Assembly (NCBI GenBank): GCA_038327995.1
Contig: JBBQLP010000002.1
Span: 43,250-107,249 of the forward strand
Direction of reading: 5' to 3'
Length of the DNA: 64,000 nt
Source: CAIOYC01 sp038327995
Lineage (GTDB): Bacteria > Pseudomonadota > Alphaproteobacteria > Caulobacterales > Caulobacteraceae
The notes beneath the pieces are model-generated. The model made no database searches and was not told the origin of the DNA. It saw nothing but the letters and a program-made list of their open reading frames with translations. The number at the start of each line of letters is the position of its first letter. Position 1 is the stretch's first letter. A program made the translations under genes and the position numbers. Shown here piece by piece: positions 1 through 8,405 of the stretch.

Positions 1-383
1 AGGTGGAATCCTTCTACTGGGTTACGATCCTGTTCTCCAACACCCTCGGCACCGCGCTCGGCGACTTCATGGCCGACAGCACCGGGGCAGGCCTCGGCTA
101 TCAGGGCGGAGCGCTGGTGTTCGGCGCAGCCTTGGCGGTGATCGCCGCGCTTTACTTCTTCACCAAGGTCTCGCGCACGGCCCTATTCTGGATGGCCTTT
201 GTGCTGACGCGGCCGCTGGGTGCGACGCTCGGCGACACCCTGACCAAGACCCACGCGAAGGGCGGCCTTGATCTGGGGACGTTCAACGCGTCCCTGGTGC
301 TGGCGGTGGTGGTCATCGTGCTGGTTGTGGTCGCAGCGCGGAAGGCGGCGCCAGATACACCAGAGACGGGAGCCAGCGCCTAA
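1..383 (+). CDS. COG4705-like integral membrane protein, 5' end missing
   Basis: This is the C-terminal part of a hydrophobic protein whose frame is open to the left edge, so the true start lies outside the window. The visible 126 residues contain about three membrane segments (near residues 33-53, 58-76 and 92-112), and the short motifs GTALGDF and GATLGDTLTK look like two copies of one repeat unit. The repeat and the segment pattern match the COG4705 family of uncharacterised bacterial membrane proteins. Its stop codon overlaps by two bases the end of the convergent VOC gene on the other strand. Function is unknown. Confidence 0.7.
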   Translation, partial: VESFYWVTILFSNTLGTALGDFMADSTGAGLGYQGGALVFGAALAVIAALYFFTKVSRTALFWMAFVLTRPLGATLGDTLTKTHAKGGLDLGTFNASLVLAVVVIVLVVVAARKAAPDTPETGASA

Positions 384-852
384 CCCGCCGCCGCCTTTTC
401 CAGGATGGCGATGTCGAACTTGTCCCTCTTCATCATCGCCGCCATCAGGCGACCGACCTTGGCCTTGTCCGGGTCGGCGGCTTGCGCGGCCCAACCCTCC
501 GGCACGACCTGCCAGGACAGGCCATAGCGATCCTTCAGCCAGCCGCAGCGGCTGGGCGATCCGCCTCCCGCCGTCAGCGCCTCCCAGTAATAATCGATCT
601 CCGCCTGATCCTTGCAGTCGATGACGAAGGAGATGGCTTCGGAAACTTGAACATCGGCCCGCCGTTCAGCGCGGTGGCGGGCTGGCCACAGAGTTCAAAG
701 CCCACGGTTATAACGCTGCCCGCCTTGCCGGGCATCCCCTCGCCATAGGGAACGATGTGGGTGACGCGCGAGTCGGGAAAGACCGAGACGTAGAACCGAA
801 CCGCCTCCTCAGCCTGAGTGTCGAACCAGAGCATCGGGCTAATCTTCGGCAT
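380..852 (-). pseudogene. PhnB-like VOC family protein, frameshifted
   Basis: The first part reads MPKISPMLWFDTQAEEAV and ends around GGPMFKF in one frame. The rest, beginning SEAISFVIDCKDQAEIDYYW and including CGWLKDRYGLSWQVVP, continues in another frame to a TAG at 380-382. The join is at about 641-647, where TTTCCGAAGCC lacks one base compared with an expected F-K-F-S-E-A. The start at 852 is chosen because it is preceded by AAGGGAGAG and gives the usual family N-terminus. Intact, it would be a roughly 157-residue vicinal-oxygen-chelate protein of the PhnB/3-demethylubiquinone methyltransferase-like group, whose substrates are mostly unknown. It is either a recent pseudogene or a sequencing error. 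Confidence 0.75.
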
Positions 853-886
853 CTTGTCGCTCTCCCTTGGTTCCCGGAGGGGTTTC

Positions 887-1507
887 TCAGACCCGCTCAT
901 ATCTCCGGCTGGACCAATATTTGTGGCCTTTGCCCGACGTTCTGGTCCAGCCCAGTCTCATCAGCCGCGTGCCGACCATGTGGTTGAAGAAGCCGTGAGC
1001 GAGCAGCACCACATTCTGCCCCTGCTTCGCCTCGGCAGCCAGACGCTCCGCTACGATCTGGGCGCGGGCCTGAGCTTGGGGGCGGCTCTCCTGCCCTTCA
1101 GTGTGCCCGAGCCACCAGACTATGCGGGCGATCACCCCCCAGGTGCGGGGGTTGAGCTTGATGAACTCCGGCAGGCGCGGCGGCGGCAAGGGCGCCTCGA
1201 AGAAGATCGGATCGCGCACGAAATGCTTGCCCTTAACCACCGCTTCCGCCGTCTCCACCGCCCGGCGCCGCGAGGAGGCGAAGACCACGTCTGCGCAACG
1301 CACGATTTCCAGAAGCCCTGCGGGCGGAGCGTGGGCGTCCAGGATGCCGCCCTCCTCATAGGCCGCCCACCAACGGCGATAGCCCGCCGCCGAAAGCTTG
1401 ATCCGCCGCGACAGGGCGGGCTCCCCATGGCGGGCGATGGAGATGATCCCGCATTTGTGCGTTTCGGGCGGTGATGGCGCGTCTGTCGTCGGGGAAGCGC
1501 TGCGCAT
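887..1507 (-). CDS. Histidine phosphatase superfamily protein
   Basis: The 206-residue product has the RHG catalytic motif near residue 26 (IARHGEP) and the second conserved histidine in VVLLAHGFFNH near residue 170. Together these mark the phosphoglycerate mutase-like histidine phosphatase fold. The conserved arginine region ASSRRRAVETAE follows the first motif, as is usual. The gene lies 34 bases upstream of the frameshifted VOC gene on the same strand. The substrate cannot be told from sequence; sugar phosphates or small phospho-metabolites are typical for the family. The N-terminal 18 residues look non-conserved, so a later start is possible. Confidence 0.75.
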   Translation of the reverse strand: MRSASPTTDAPSPPETHKCGIISIARHGEPALSRRIKLSAAGYRRWWAAYEEGGILDAHAPPAGLLEIVRCADVVFASSRRRAVETAEAVVKGKHFVRDPIFFEAPLPPPRLPEFIKLNPRTWGVIARIVWWLGHTEGQESRPQAQARAQIVAERLAAEAKQGQNVVLLAHGFFNHMVGTRLMRLGWTRTSGKGHKYWSSRRYERV

Positions 1508-1536
1508 CGGTGGGGGTCCAGGACGATGTGTGCGGG

Positions 1537-2454
1537 TCAGATCGCCCGCAAGGCTTCTACGTGCGCGACGGCTGAGCGGCCCAGCGCCTCAAGGTCGTAG
1601 CCGCCCTCGAGCGAGGACACAATACGGCCCCCGCATGACTGGCGTGCGACAGCGGCGATGGCTCGGGTGGCCCAGGCGAAATCCTCGGCCTCCAGCCGTT
1701 GCTGGGCCAGGGGATCGCGGGCGTGGGCGTCGAACCCGGCGGAGATCAGGATCAGGTCGGGCGCAAACGCTTCCACCCCGTCCATCAGGCTCTCGAAGCT
1801 CCTACGCCACACCTCGCGCGGGGCGTCAGGCGGCACGGGGGCGTTCAGCACATTGCCGACGCCGCGCTCGCTGGCGTCTCCGGTGCCGGGATAGCAGGGC
1901 GACTGATGCACCGAGGCGAAGAACAGGGAGGGATCGGTCTCGAACGCGGCCTGTGTGCCATTGCCGTGGTGCACGTCGAAATCGACCACTGCCACCCGCG
2001 CAAACCCCAGCGCCTGCGCCTCCCGCGCTGCAATGGCGACGGTGGAGAACAGGCAGAAACCCATCGGGCGACCCGGCTCGGCGTGATGTCCCGGAGGCCG
2101 CACGGCGCAAAAGGCGCGGTCGAACGCCCCCGCCGCCACGCCCCGCACCCCTTCAACTGCCGCCCCCGCCGCGCGAAGAGCCGCCTCGATGCTGCCAGGC
2201 GACAGAGCGGTGTCTTCGTCTAGCCGGACCGAGCCGGTTTTCGGGGAGGCGTTGAACAAGGCGTCGATCAGGACGGGGGTGTGCACCCGCTCCAGCGCCA
2301 CGCGTTCGGCCATCGGCGCATTGCGCAGATCGCTCGCCAATCCGGCGCTCGTCAGCGCGCCCATCACGGCGGCCAGACGCTCGGGGCTTTCGGCGTGGCC
2401 GTCCCAGTTGTGGTGGGCGGCCATGGCGGCGTGAGTGAAGACGGGAAGGCTCAT
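1537..2454 (-). CDS. Histone deacetylase family protein (acetylpolyamine amidohydrolase-like)
   Basis: The 305-residue protein carries the class II HDAC signature: CAVRPPGHHAE, then VDFDVHHGNGTQ with zinc-binding Asp and His, then AGFDAHARDPL, and a late SSLEGGYD. Bacterial members remove acetyl groups from polyamines, acetoin-like small molecules or lysines. The start MSLPVFTHAAMAAHHN at 2454 is preferred over 2502 because it matches the usual family N-terminus, although the AAGGG in front of it is very close to the ATG. It is transcribed divergently from a GNAT acetyltransferase 39 bases away, which suggests opposing activities from a shared promoter region. Confidence 0.85.
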   Translation of the reverse strand: MSLPVFTHAAMAAHHNWDGHAESPERLAAVMGALTSAGLASDLRNAPMAERVALERVHTPVLIDALFNASPKTGSVRLDEDTALSPGSIEAALRAAGAAVEGVRGVAAGAFDRAFCAVRPPGHHAEPGRPMGFCLFSTVAIAAREAQALGFARVAVVDFDVHHGNGTQAAFETDPSLFFASVHQSPCYPGTGDASERGVGNVLNAPVPPDAPREVWRRSFESLMDGVEAFAPDLILISAGFDAHARDPLAQQRLEAEDFAWATRAIAAVARQSCGGRIVSSLEGGYDLEALGRSAVAHVEALRAI

Positions 2455-2493
2455 ACCCTTGAAACTGACGCGCGGCTCGGCTTGAAGCAAGCC

Positions 2494-3030
2494 ATGCCGC
2501 ACCTGATACGCCCCGCTACGCTCGATGACGTCCCGGCCCTGAGCCTATTGGCGGAAGCGACCTTCAGCGAGACCTTCGGACCGGAAGGGTTCGACATTCG
2601 CTATCCGCCTGCGGACCTCACGCAGTTCTTGGCCGACAGCTACGCCCTTGACCGCGTTAGCGCGTGGATCACCGACCCGACTGAGAAAGTCTGGATCGCC
2701 GAGATTGAGACCGGCGTCATGATCGCTTACGCCCACGTCGGCGCCAACACCCTGCCCCATCCCGAGGCGCAAGACGGCGACCGCGAGCTTAAGCGCATCT
2801 ATGTGACCCGCGCCGCGCAGGGGACCGGCCTTGGGCGGGCTCTGCTCGAGCTTTGCCTGAATCACATGGACCCGCACGGCGACAAAAGGGTGTGGATCGG
2901 CGTATGGTCCGGCAACCTGAGGGCCCAGCGGCTCTACGAGCGCCAGGGCTTCACCAAGGCCGGAGAATACGAGTTTCCCGTCGGGAGCGTCCGGGACCGG
3001 GAGTTCATTTTTAGGAGAGGACCGCGATGA
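2494..3030 (+). CDS. GNAT family N-acetyltransferase
   Basis: The 178-residue protein begins MPHLIRPATLDDVPAL, a typical GNAT first strand. Further on it has LKRIYVTRAAQGTGLGRALL, the motif A acetyl-CoA loop (Q-G-T-G-L-G), and then VWSGNLRAQRLYERQGF, the motif B region. A longer open frame extends upstream to 2281, but homology to the family begins only at 2494. The stop overlaps the start of the next gene by four bases (ATGA), so the two are translationally coupled. It is divergent from the deacetylase gene. The substrate is unknown; protein N-terminal, small amine or antibiotic acetylation are all possible. Confidence 0.85.
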   Translation: MPHLIRPATLDDVPALSLLAEATFSETFGPEGFDIRYPPADLTQFLADSYALDRVSAWITDPTEKVWIAEIETGVMIAYAHVGANTLPHPEAQDGDRELKRIYVTRAAQGTGLGRALLELCLNHMDPHGDKRVWIGVWSGNLRAQRLYERQGFTKAGEYEFPVGSVRDREFIFRRGPR

Positions 3031-3464
3031 ACCACGAAGCGCTTTTCGGCGTCTGGGCCCTGCAATCCGCCAACTTCGAGTTCCAGGACGGGGGCGGCGC
3101 GATTGATATCTACGGCCCCGGTCCCACTGGCCGCGCCATCTTCGCCCCCGAGTTCAGAATGATTGTCCTGATCACCGCCAACGGTCGCAAGTCGCCCGAA
3201 ACGCCTGAGGAAACGGCGGCGGCGTTCGGCTCGATGCTGGCCTATTCGGGGGTCTTCCGATTTTCCGAACCGGGGACGATCGTCACGGACGTCGACATCT
3301 CGTGGTTCCCCGCCTGGGTCGGAACCCAGCAGGTTCGGCACGTCGATGTTGAAGGCGATCATTTGACGATCAGGTCGGACCCGCAGGCCCATCCCGCCTT
3401 CGATCAACGGGTCGGCGTGGCGTGGCTGCGCTGGACCAGAGACGCCTCTACTGCGCCGGACTGA
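3027..3464 (+). CDS. Lipocalin-like domain protein
   Basis: The 145-residue protein starts MNHEALFGVWALQSANFE and contains alternating strands with GRAIFAPEFRMIVLITANGR and YSGVFRFSE. This pattern matches the lipocalin-like domain family (Pfam Lipocalin_5 type) of small bacterial proteins with a G-x-W near the N-terminus. No signal peptide is visible, so it is probably cytoplasmic. It is translationally coupled to the GNAT gene. Binding partner and function are unknown. Confidence 0.7.
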   Translation: MNHEALFGVWALQSANFEFQDGGGAIDIYGPGPTGRAIFAPEFRMIVLITANGRKSPETPEETAAAFGSMLAYSGVFRFSEPGTIVTDVDISWFPAWVGTQQVRHVDVEGDHLTIRSDPQAHPAFDQRVGVAWLRWTRDASTAPD

Positions 3465-3561
3465 TCTGCTAGCGCGAAGCTCCATTTGCACCGGACGCTT
3501 CCGGCGCATACGGTCCTGACTGAACGGCGATCACTGAGATCGCCCAGCGTCGAGCCACCCC

Positions 3562-4737
3562 ATGTTCCTGCGTCTGTTCACCGAACTTCGCGACGCCCGC
3601 GTGCCGGTCTCCCTGAAGGAGTACCTCATGCTGATGGAGGCGATGGACAAGCAGGTGGCGGGCCTATCGACCGACGACTTCTACTACCTCTCCCGCGCCG
3701 CGCTGGTGAAGGACGAGCGCAACCTCGACAAGTTCGACCGGGTGTTCGGCCACGTCTTCAAGGGCTTCGAGAAGGTGGACGAGAGCCTGATGGCCGACAT
3801 CCCCGCCGAATGGCTGAAGAAGCTCACCGAAAAGTTCCTGACCGACGAGGAGAAGGCCGAGATCGAGGCGCTGGGTGGCTTCGACAAGCTGATGGAGACC
3901 CTCAAGGAGCGGATGGCGGAACAGAAGGAACGCCACGAGGGCGGCAATAAGTGGATCGGCACAGGCGGCACCTCTCCCTTCGGCGCCAACGGCTACAATC
4001 CCGAAGGCGTGCGGATCGGCCAGGATAAGGGCCGCCACGGCAAGGCGGTGAAGGTCTGGGACAAGCGCGAGTACAAGAACCTCGACGACTCGGTCGAACT
4101 TGGCACCCGCAACATCAAGGTGGCGCTACGGCGCCTGCGCAAGTTCGCCCGCGAAGGGGCGGCGGACGAGCTCGACCTGCCCGGCACCATCAAGGGCACC
4201 GCCTGCCAGGGCTATCTCGACATCGTCATGCAGCCGGAGCGCCGCAACAAGATCAAGGTCCTGATCCTGTTCGACATCGGCGGCTCGATGGACAGCCACA
4301 TCAAGCTTTGCGAGGAGTTGTTCTCGGCGGCGCGCACCGAGTTCAAGAACATGGAGTTCTTCTACTTCCACAACTGCCTCTACGAGAGCATGTGGAAGGA
4401 CAACCGCCGCCGGGCCGTGGAAAAGATCCCCACCTGGGAGGTGCTTCACAAGTTTCCCCATGATTACAAGGTGGTGATCGTCGGCGACGCCACCATGAGC
4501 CCTTATGAGATCACCTATCCGGGCGGGTCGGTGGAGCACTGGAACGAGGAGCCGGGTGCGGTGTGGCTGGATCGGCTGCTGCAGATCTACGAGAGCGCCG
4601 TCTGGCTGAACCCCACCGCCGAACGCCACTGGGACTACACCCCCTCCATCGGCGTGATGAAGCAGTTGATGAACGACCGGATGTATCCCCTCACCATCCA
4701 GGGACTCGACAAGGCGATGCGGGAGTTGGTGCGCTAG
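3562..4737 (+). CDS. VWA domain protein, CoxE-like
   Basis: The 391-residue protein has an N-terminal helical region (MFLRLFTELRDARVPVSLKE) and a C-terminal von Willebrand A domain. The metal site has the unusual form FDIGGSMDSHI, with glycine where the canonical DxSxS has its first serine. Such CoxE-type proteins normally work with a MoxR AAA+ ATPase in cofactor or metal insertion or complex assembly. In many alphaproteobacteria that ATPase gene lies directly upstream, but here the upstream gene is the lipocalin-like protein and no MoxR gene is adjacent. The start MFLRLF matches the family. Confidence 0.85.
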   Translation: MFLRLFTELRDARVPVSLKEYLMLMEAMDKQVAGLSTDDFYYLSRAALVKDERNLDKFDRVFGHVFKGFEKVDESLMADIPAEWLKKLTEKFLTDEEKAEIEALGGFDKLMETLKERMAEQKERHEGGNKWIGTGGTSPFGANGYNPEGVRIGQDKGRHGKAVKVWDKREYKNLDDSVELGTRNIKVALRRLRKFAREGAADELDLPGTIKGTACQGYLDIVMQPERRNKIKVLILFDIGGSMDSHIKLCEELFSAARTEFKNMEFFYFHNCLYESMWKDNRRRAVEKIPTWEVLHKFPHDYKVVIVGDATMSPYEITYPGGSVEHWNEEPGAVWLDRLLQIYESAVWLNPTAERHWDYTPSIGVMKQLMNDRMYPLTIQGLDKAMRELVR

Positions 4738-4827
4738 CGCGCCCCCAAAAGACTGCCTCGGGTGAATTGCGGCGCTTGGTTCTGCGGTTTGCGGAGGTTA
4801 TGCTCCGATGCTTGGCGGGAGGTTCTC

Positions 4828-5184
4828 ATGTCAGTGGTAGGTATCGGCGGTGTCTTCTTCCGGGCGAACGATCCTGACGCGCTGCGTCAATGGTATCGAA
4901 CCCATCTCGGCGTCGGAGGCGAGGGCTACACGCCTTGGGAACAGGCCGCTGGCCCCACCATGTTCATGCCCTTCCCCAGAGACACCGACTACTTTCCCAC
5001 GGGCAAGCAGTGGATGATCAACTTTCGGGTCACGGAGCTGGACAGCCTTCTTTCGGCGCTCCGCGACGCCGGGATAGCGGTCATCACCAACCCTGATTGG
5101 GACACGCCCGAGACAGGCCGGTTCGCCCATATCCATGACCCGGAGGGAAATCAGGTGGAATTGTGGGAGCCGCCGGCTGACTAG
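4828..5184 (+). CDS. VOC (glyoxalase/bleomycin-resistance) family protein
   Basis: The 118-residue protein MSVVGIGGVFFRANDPDALR has the first-module pattern of vicinal-oxygen-chelate proteins and ends with FAHIHDPEGNQVELWEP, the classical DPxGNxxELW metal-ligand strand. The start at 4828 is chosen for the GGGAGG five bases upstream; a longer open frame to 4762 has no homology. The two betaalphabetabetabeta modules are complete. The reaction is not deducible from sequence. Confidence 0.85.
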   Translation: MSVVGIGGVFFRANDPDALRQWYRTHLGVGGEGYTPWEQAAGPTMFMPFPRDTDYFPTGKQWMINFRVTELDSLLSALRDAGIAVITNPDWDTPETGRFAHIHDPEGNQVELWEPPAD

Positions 5185-5542
5185 GTCCGCCCTGGTTATC
5201 CGCCATCATCGCTATAACCCCGAAAGTCGACGTTGACCGATGGCCCAAGACCGGACGCCATAAAGGTTCCGACTAGGATCCTAAGTCGACATCGGCGTCC
5301 TTCTTCGCTCCCCAGCCGCTTGCGGGAGAGGGAGGGGCTCTCGCGAATGGTGCGAAGACTTGAGGGTGAGGGTGCTGGCGCGACGCTATCAAGCTTAGCG
5401 CCAAGTCACCAGAAACAGGTCCGTCGGTTTACCGATATAAAATCAATACAGATTTTTACTTCCTCTTAACTACAAACTTGGTGAATGCCCGCTAACCTAG
5501 TCTATCTACTTCTTTTCAATGTCATTCGCCTAGTATGCGGGC
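5185..5542. other. Intergenic region with low-GC leader and degenerate repeat
   Basis: No gene is supported here. Bases about 5290-5390 contain the purine/pyrimidine-rich text GCTTGCGGGAGAGGGAGGGG followed by GAGGGTGAGGGTG, which resembles dispersed intergenic repeats of GC-rich proteobacteria. Bases about 5435-5535 are clearly lower in GC (TATAAAATCAATACAG and neighbours) and probably hold the promoter of the glycosyltransferase gene that follows. Confidence 0.5.
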
Positions 5543-5544
5543 AT
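5485..5544 (+). repeat. Inverted repeat enclosing the glycosyltransferase start codon
   Basis: The arms ATGCCCGC (5485-5492) and GCGGGCAT (5537-5544) are perfect 8-base complements separated by 44 bases. The right arm includes the first two bases of the ATG at 5543. In a transcript starting upstream, this pairing would hide the start codon. A regulatory role is inference only. Confidence 0.4.
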
Positions 5545-6382
5545 GGATATGTCACGCATTCGCCCGCAACGCATCCGGCTGATGGGCGAGCCGGTCGACC
5601 TGACGACCCCCGCCGAGGTGATGAGCTTCACCGCGCGCAAGGTCGCTTCGGGCCAAAGCGCGGTGATCGCCAACCACAACACCCATAGCCTTTATCTGCT
5701 GCACAAAGAGCCGCAGATGCGCGACTTCTATGGTCGGGCGGACCTGATCGAACTCGACTCCATCCCTCTGGTCTATTGGGGGAAGCTGACCGGAAAGCCG
5801 GTCAGCCGCGCGCACCGCTGCACCTATCTGGACTGGCGGCACGATTTCTGGCGGATGGCGGTGAAACACGGTTGGCGGGTCTATTACGTCGGCGGCGCGC
5901 CGGGGGTGCCGGAACTGGCGGCGGAGCGGATCAGGGCGCGTCATCCGGGCGCCCTCATCAGTGGCCACCATGGCTATTTCGACGCGGCGCCCGGCTCGGA
6001 CGAGAACGCTGCGGTGCTGGCTGATATCGACGCCTTCCGGCCGAACGTCCTGTTCGTCGGCATGGGAATGCCCCGTCAGGAACTGTGGATCAGCCGCAAC
6101 GCCGATCTTCTGGCACAGCCTGCGGTGGCCTTCTCCGTAGGCGCGGCGTTCGACTATGAAGCGGGCGTGCAGGTGGCGGCGCCGCGCTGGCTCTCGAAAC
6201 TGGGGCTGGAATGGGCCTTCCGCCTCGTGTCAGACCCCCGGCGACTGTTCAGTCGCTATCTGGTGGAGCCGTGGTTCCTGATGCCCGCCGCCCTGCGCGA
6301 TCTCGGCCTCGCCTTCGGTCAACCCCGCCGCCCGGCCATCGCCCACACCTCCGCCGAACAGAGCCGCAAACACATGTCCTGA
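5543..6382 (+). CDS. WecG/TagA/CpsF family glycosyltransferase
   Basis: The 279-residue protein contains the family hallmarks ANHNTHSLYLLHKEP near the N-terminus, YYVGGAPGVPELAAERI in the middle and VLFVGMGMPRQELWI towards the C-terminus. Members transfer N-acetylmannosaminuronate or a similar sugar from a nucleotide donor to a lipid-linked acceptor in exopolysaccharide, teichoic-acid or common-antigen synthesis, at the inner face of the membrane. No other polysaccharide genes are nearby, so it is an isolated copy. The start is directly preceded by the inverted-repeat arm rather than by a clear ribosome binding site. Confidence 0.88.
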   Translation: MDMSRIRPQRIRLMGEPVDLTTPAEVMSFTARKVASGQSAVIANHNTHSLYLLHKEPQMRDFYGRADLIELDSIPLVYWGKLTGKPVSRAHRCTYLDWRHDFWRMAVKHGWRVYYVGGAPGVPELAAERIRARHPGALISGHHGYFDAAPGSDENAAVLADIDAFRPNVLFVGMGMPRQELWISRNADLLAQPAVAFSVGAAFDYEAGVQVAAPRWLSKLGLEWAFRLVSDPRRLFSRYLVEPWFLMPAALRDLGLAFGQPRRPAIAHTSAEQSRKHMS

Positions 6383-6436
6383 GTTCGCGGCCTTCGCCTA
6401 TAATGGCCAGGGATTCGCGAGCACGAGGGACACTGG

Positions 6437-7261
6437 GTGTCGCTATTTCACGACGATACGGCGGTGGTCGTCGCGGATGGCGGTTATCGAGCCACGTTGT
6501 CCCGCGACTGGGAAATCTGGGGGCCTAACGGCGGCTACGTCTCGGCGATCGCGCTCCGGGCCGCGGGTATCGCGGCGCCCCCGGATCACAAGCCGGTGTC
6601 GATTTCGGTGCAATACCTGTCGGTCGCCGCCTTCGCGGACGTGGACCTGACAGTGGAGCCGATCAAGACCGGACGCAGCGCCTGGTGCCTGAACGTGGTG
6701 ATGCGCCAGGGCGGCAAGGCGATCCTGCAGGCGCAGGTGTGGACCACAAGCCGCACCGAAGGTCCCGTGGGACTGGAGCGCGAACACCCTTATGTGCCAA
6801 GGCCCGCCGACCTGCCGCTCGCCGAAACCTACCTGCCGAAGGACGCGCCCAAGCATCAGTTCTGGGAAAATATCGCCGTAAAGCCCGTCGCCTTCATCCC
6901 CTATGGCGCGGTCAACCCGGATGGGTCTAAGACCCAGCAATGGTATCGCTACGTCGGCTATCAGAACCCCGGCGGCGACCGATTCCTCGATGCGGGGCGG
7001 GCGCTCCTGATGATCGACACCATCCTTTGGCCGTCCCACCATCGCGGCAAGGGCGTCGGCAAGATCGACTACATCGCTCCCAGCCTCGACCTCACCGTCT
7101 GGTTCCACGACCAGCCCGGAGCGTCGGAGTGGCTGCTGGCCGATGCACACGCAGATGTGGCGGGCGGTGGGCTAGTCTCAGGCCAATGCGACATCTGGAG
7201 CGAGGACGGACGGCTGATCGCTACGGGCGGCAGCCAGATGCTGCACACGCCCTCACGATAG
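6437..7261 (+). CDS. Acyl-CoA thioesterase family protein (TesB-like double hotdog)
   Basis: The 274-residue protein starts with GTG and the motif WEIWGPNGGYVSAIALRAAG, which corresponds to the first hotdog helix of TesB-like thioesterases (N-G-G-Y). It ends with GGGLVSGQCDIWSEDGRLIA, the usual second-hotdog pattern. The length fits the double-hotdog thioesterase family. It is probably a cytoplasmic enzyme hydrolysing acyl-CoA esters of unknown chain type. It converges with the S1/P1 nuclease gene, with only three bases between the stop codons. Confidence 0.8.
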   Translation: MSLFHDDTAVVVADGGYRATLSRDWEIWGPNGGYVSAIALRAAGIAAPPDHKPVSISVQYLSVAAFADVDLTVEPIKTGRSAWCLNVVMRQGGKAILQAQVWTTSRTEGPVGLEREHPYVPRPADLPLAETYLPKDAPKHQFWENIAVKPVAFIPYGAVNPDGSKTQQWYRYVGYQNPGGDRFLDAGRALLMIDTILWPSHHRGKGVGKIDYIAPSLDLTVWFHDQPGASEWLLADAHADVAGGGLVSGQCDIWSEDGRLIATGGSQMLHTPSR

Positions 7262-7264
7262 GGA

Positions 7265-8302
7265 TCAATCGTCGCCGTAGAGCGCGCCGAACGGCAGGTG
7301 CGCGCCGCCCTCGATGTCATAGACCTTGATACCAGGATAGCCGACCGTCTGGTCGCGGCTCTCGTTCCAGGCGCGAACCACCAGATCGCGCAGTTCCGCC
7401 GCGCCCGCCGCCACGGTCTCCGTCGCAAAGCTCACGCCCCGCTTGTCGCCGGGATGGAAACCGCCGTTGGTCCACAAGGCATAAAGCGGCTCGGCCTTCT
7501 TCTGCGTAGTCAGGAGGTATTGCGCCATGCACTTGCCGATCTCAGCCTTGCAGGGAGCGGGAGCGGGCATGGCTGCGCGAACCGCATCCTCTGTAATGTA
7601 GTCGTGGATGAAGGGCCCCTCGAACGGGCCGTGAATCTTGTCCTGGGTATAATCGTGCGGATTGGGGAAATGACCCCAGCCGTTGTAGTGGATCGAGGCG
7701 TGCATGGGCTGGCTGGCGTCGCCCACGAAATGCGACCAGTAGCCGAGATCGCGCACAGTGATCAGTTCCCGTAGTTGCCGGTCGCCAGCATACCATTGGC
7801 GCTCCTGAGGCGTCGCGCCGCGTTTTTCGCCCACCACGTCCACGCGCCAGTACGCGAAATCCTTGGCCAGTTGCTGATAACCGTCGATCAGATTGTAGTA
7901 GAGCCAACCCGACTTGTGCAGGTCCGACCCCTTGGCGTGCACCGCCGCGCTGAAGGCGTCGCGGTTGGCGGGCATATCGGTGATCGCCGGGCCGCCCAGC
8001 ACGTCGCCATTGTCTTCCAGATCCTCAAAATGGCCGGGATCGAGGTCCTCGTCGTGCGGCTGTCCGGCCCCGCGCGAGCGGTCGGGCTCCCGACTAAGCT
8101 CACCCATGCTGGCGATCACGCCGGGCTGTTTCAGGAAGGCTGGCAGGTCGGCGGGCAGGGTCGCCACGCCCAGCCGTCCGATCAGCCGGTGTCCGGTCGA
8201 ACCCCAGGCGCCCGCCGCGCCCGACGTGAACAATAGAGCCGCCACTGGAACAATGGCGAGCAGCGCGGTGCTGCGAAACAAGTCGCGGGAAGAACTGGTC
8301 AT
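7265..8302 (-). CDS. S1/P1 nuclease family protein, exported
   Basis: The 345-residue protein has an N-terminal signal peptide (hydrophobic STALLAIVPVAALLFTSGAA) ending before AWGSTGHRL, where the tryptophan is the conserved N-terminal zinc ligand of mature S1/P1 nucleases. Later ligands are seen in WSHFVGDASQPMHAS and in HYNGWGHFPNPHDY. The family uses three zinc ions to cleave single-stranded nucleic acid and also includes phospholipase C enzymes, so either activity is possible. It would act in the periplasm or outside the cell. Confidence 0.85.
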   Translation of the reverse strand: MTSSSRDLFRSTALLAIVPVAALLFTSGAAGAWGSTGHRLIGRLGVATLPADLPAFLKQPGVIASMGELSREPDRSRGAGQPHDEDLDPGHFEDLEDNGDVLGGPAITDMPANRDAFSAAVHAKGSDLHKSGWLYYNLIDGYQQLAKDFAYWRVDVVGEKRGATPQERQWYAGDRQLRELITVRDLGYWSHFVGDASQPMHASIHYNGWGHFPNPHDYTQDKIHGPFEGPFIHDYITEDAVRAAMPAPAPCKAEIGKCMAQYLLTTQKKAEPLYALWTNGGFHPGDKRGVSFATETVAAGAAELRDLVVRAWNESRDQTVGYPGIKVYDIEGGAHLPFGALYGDD

Positions 8303-8405
8303 GATGCTCTCGACGGAAAATTGCTGAGCTTACCCTGACGCGGTTATGCGTCCGGCGTGTGTCGATCCGCGATAACGGCCCGGAGCCCCTAAGGCAATCG
8401 GCGGC

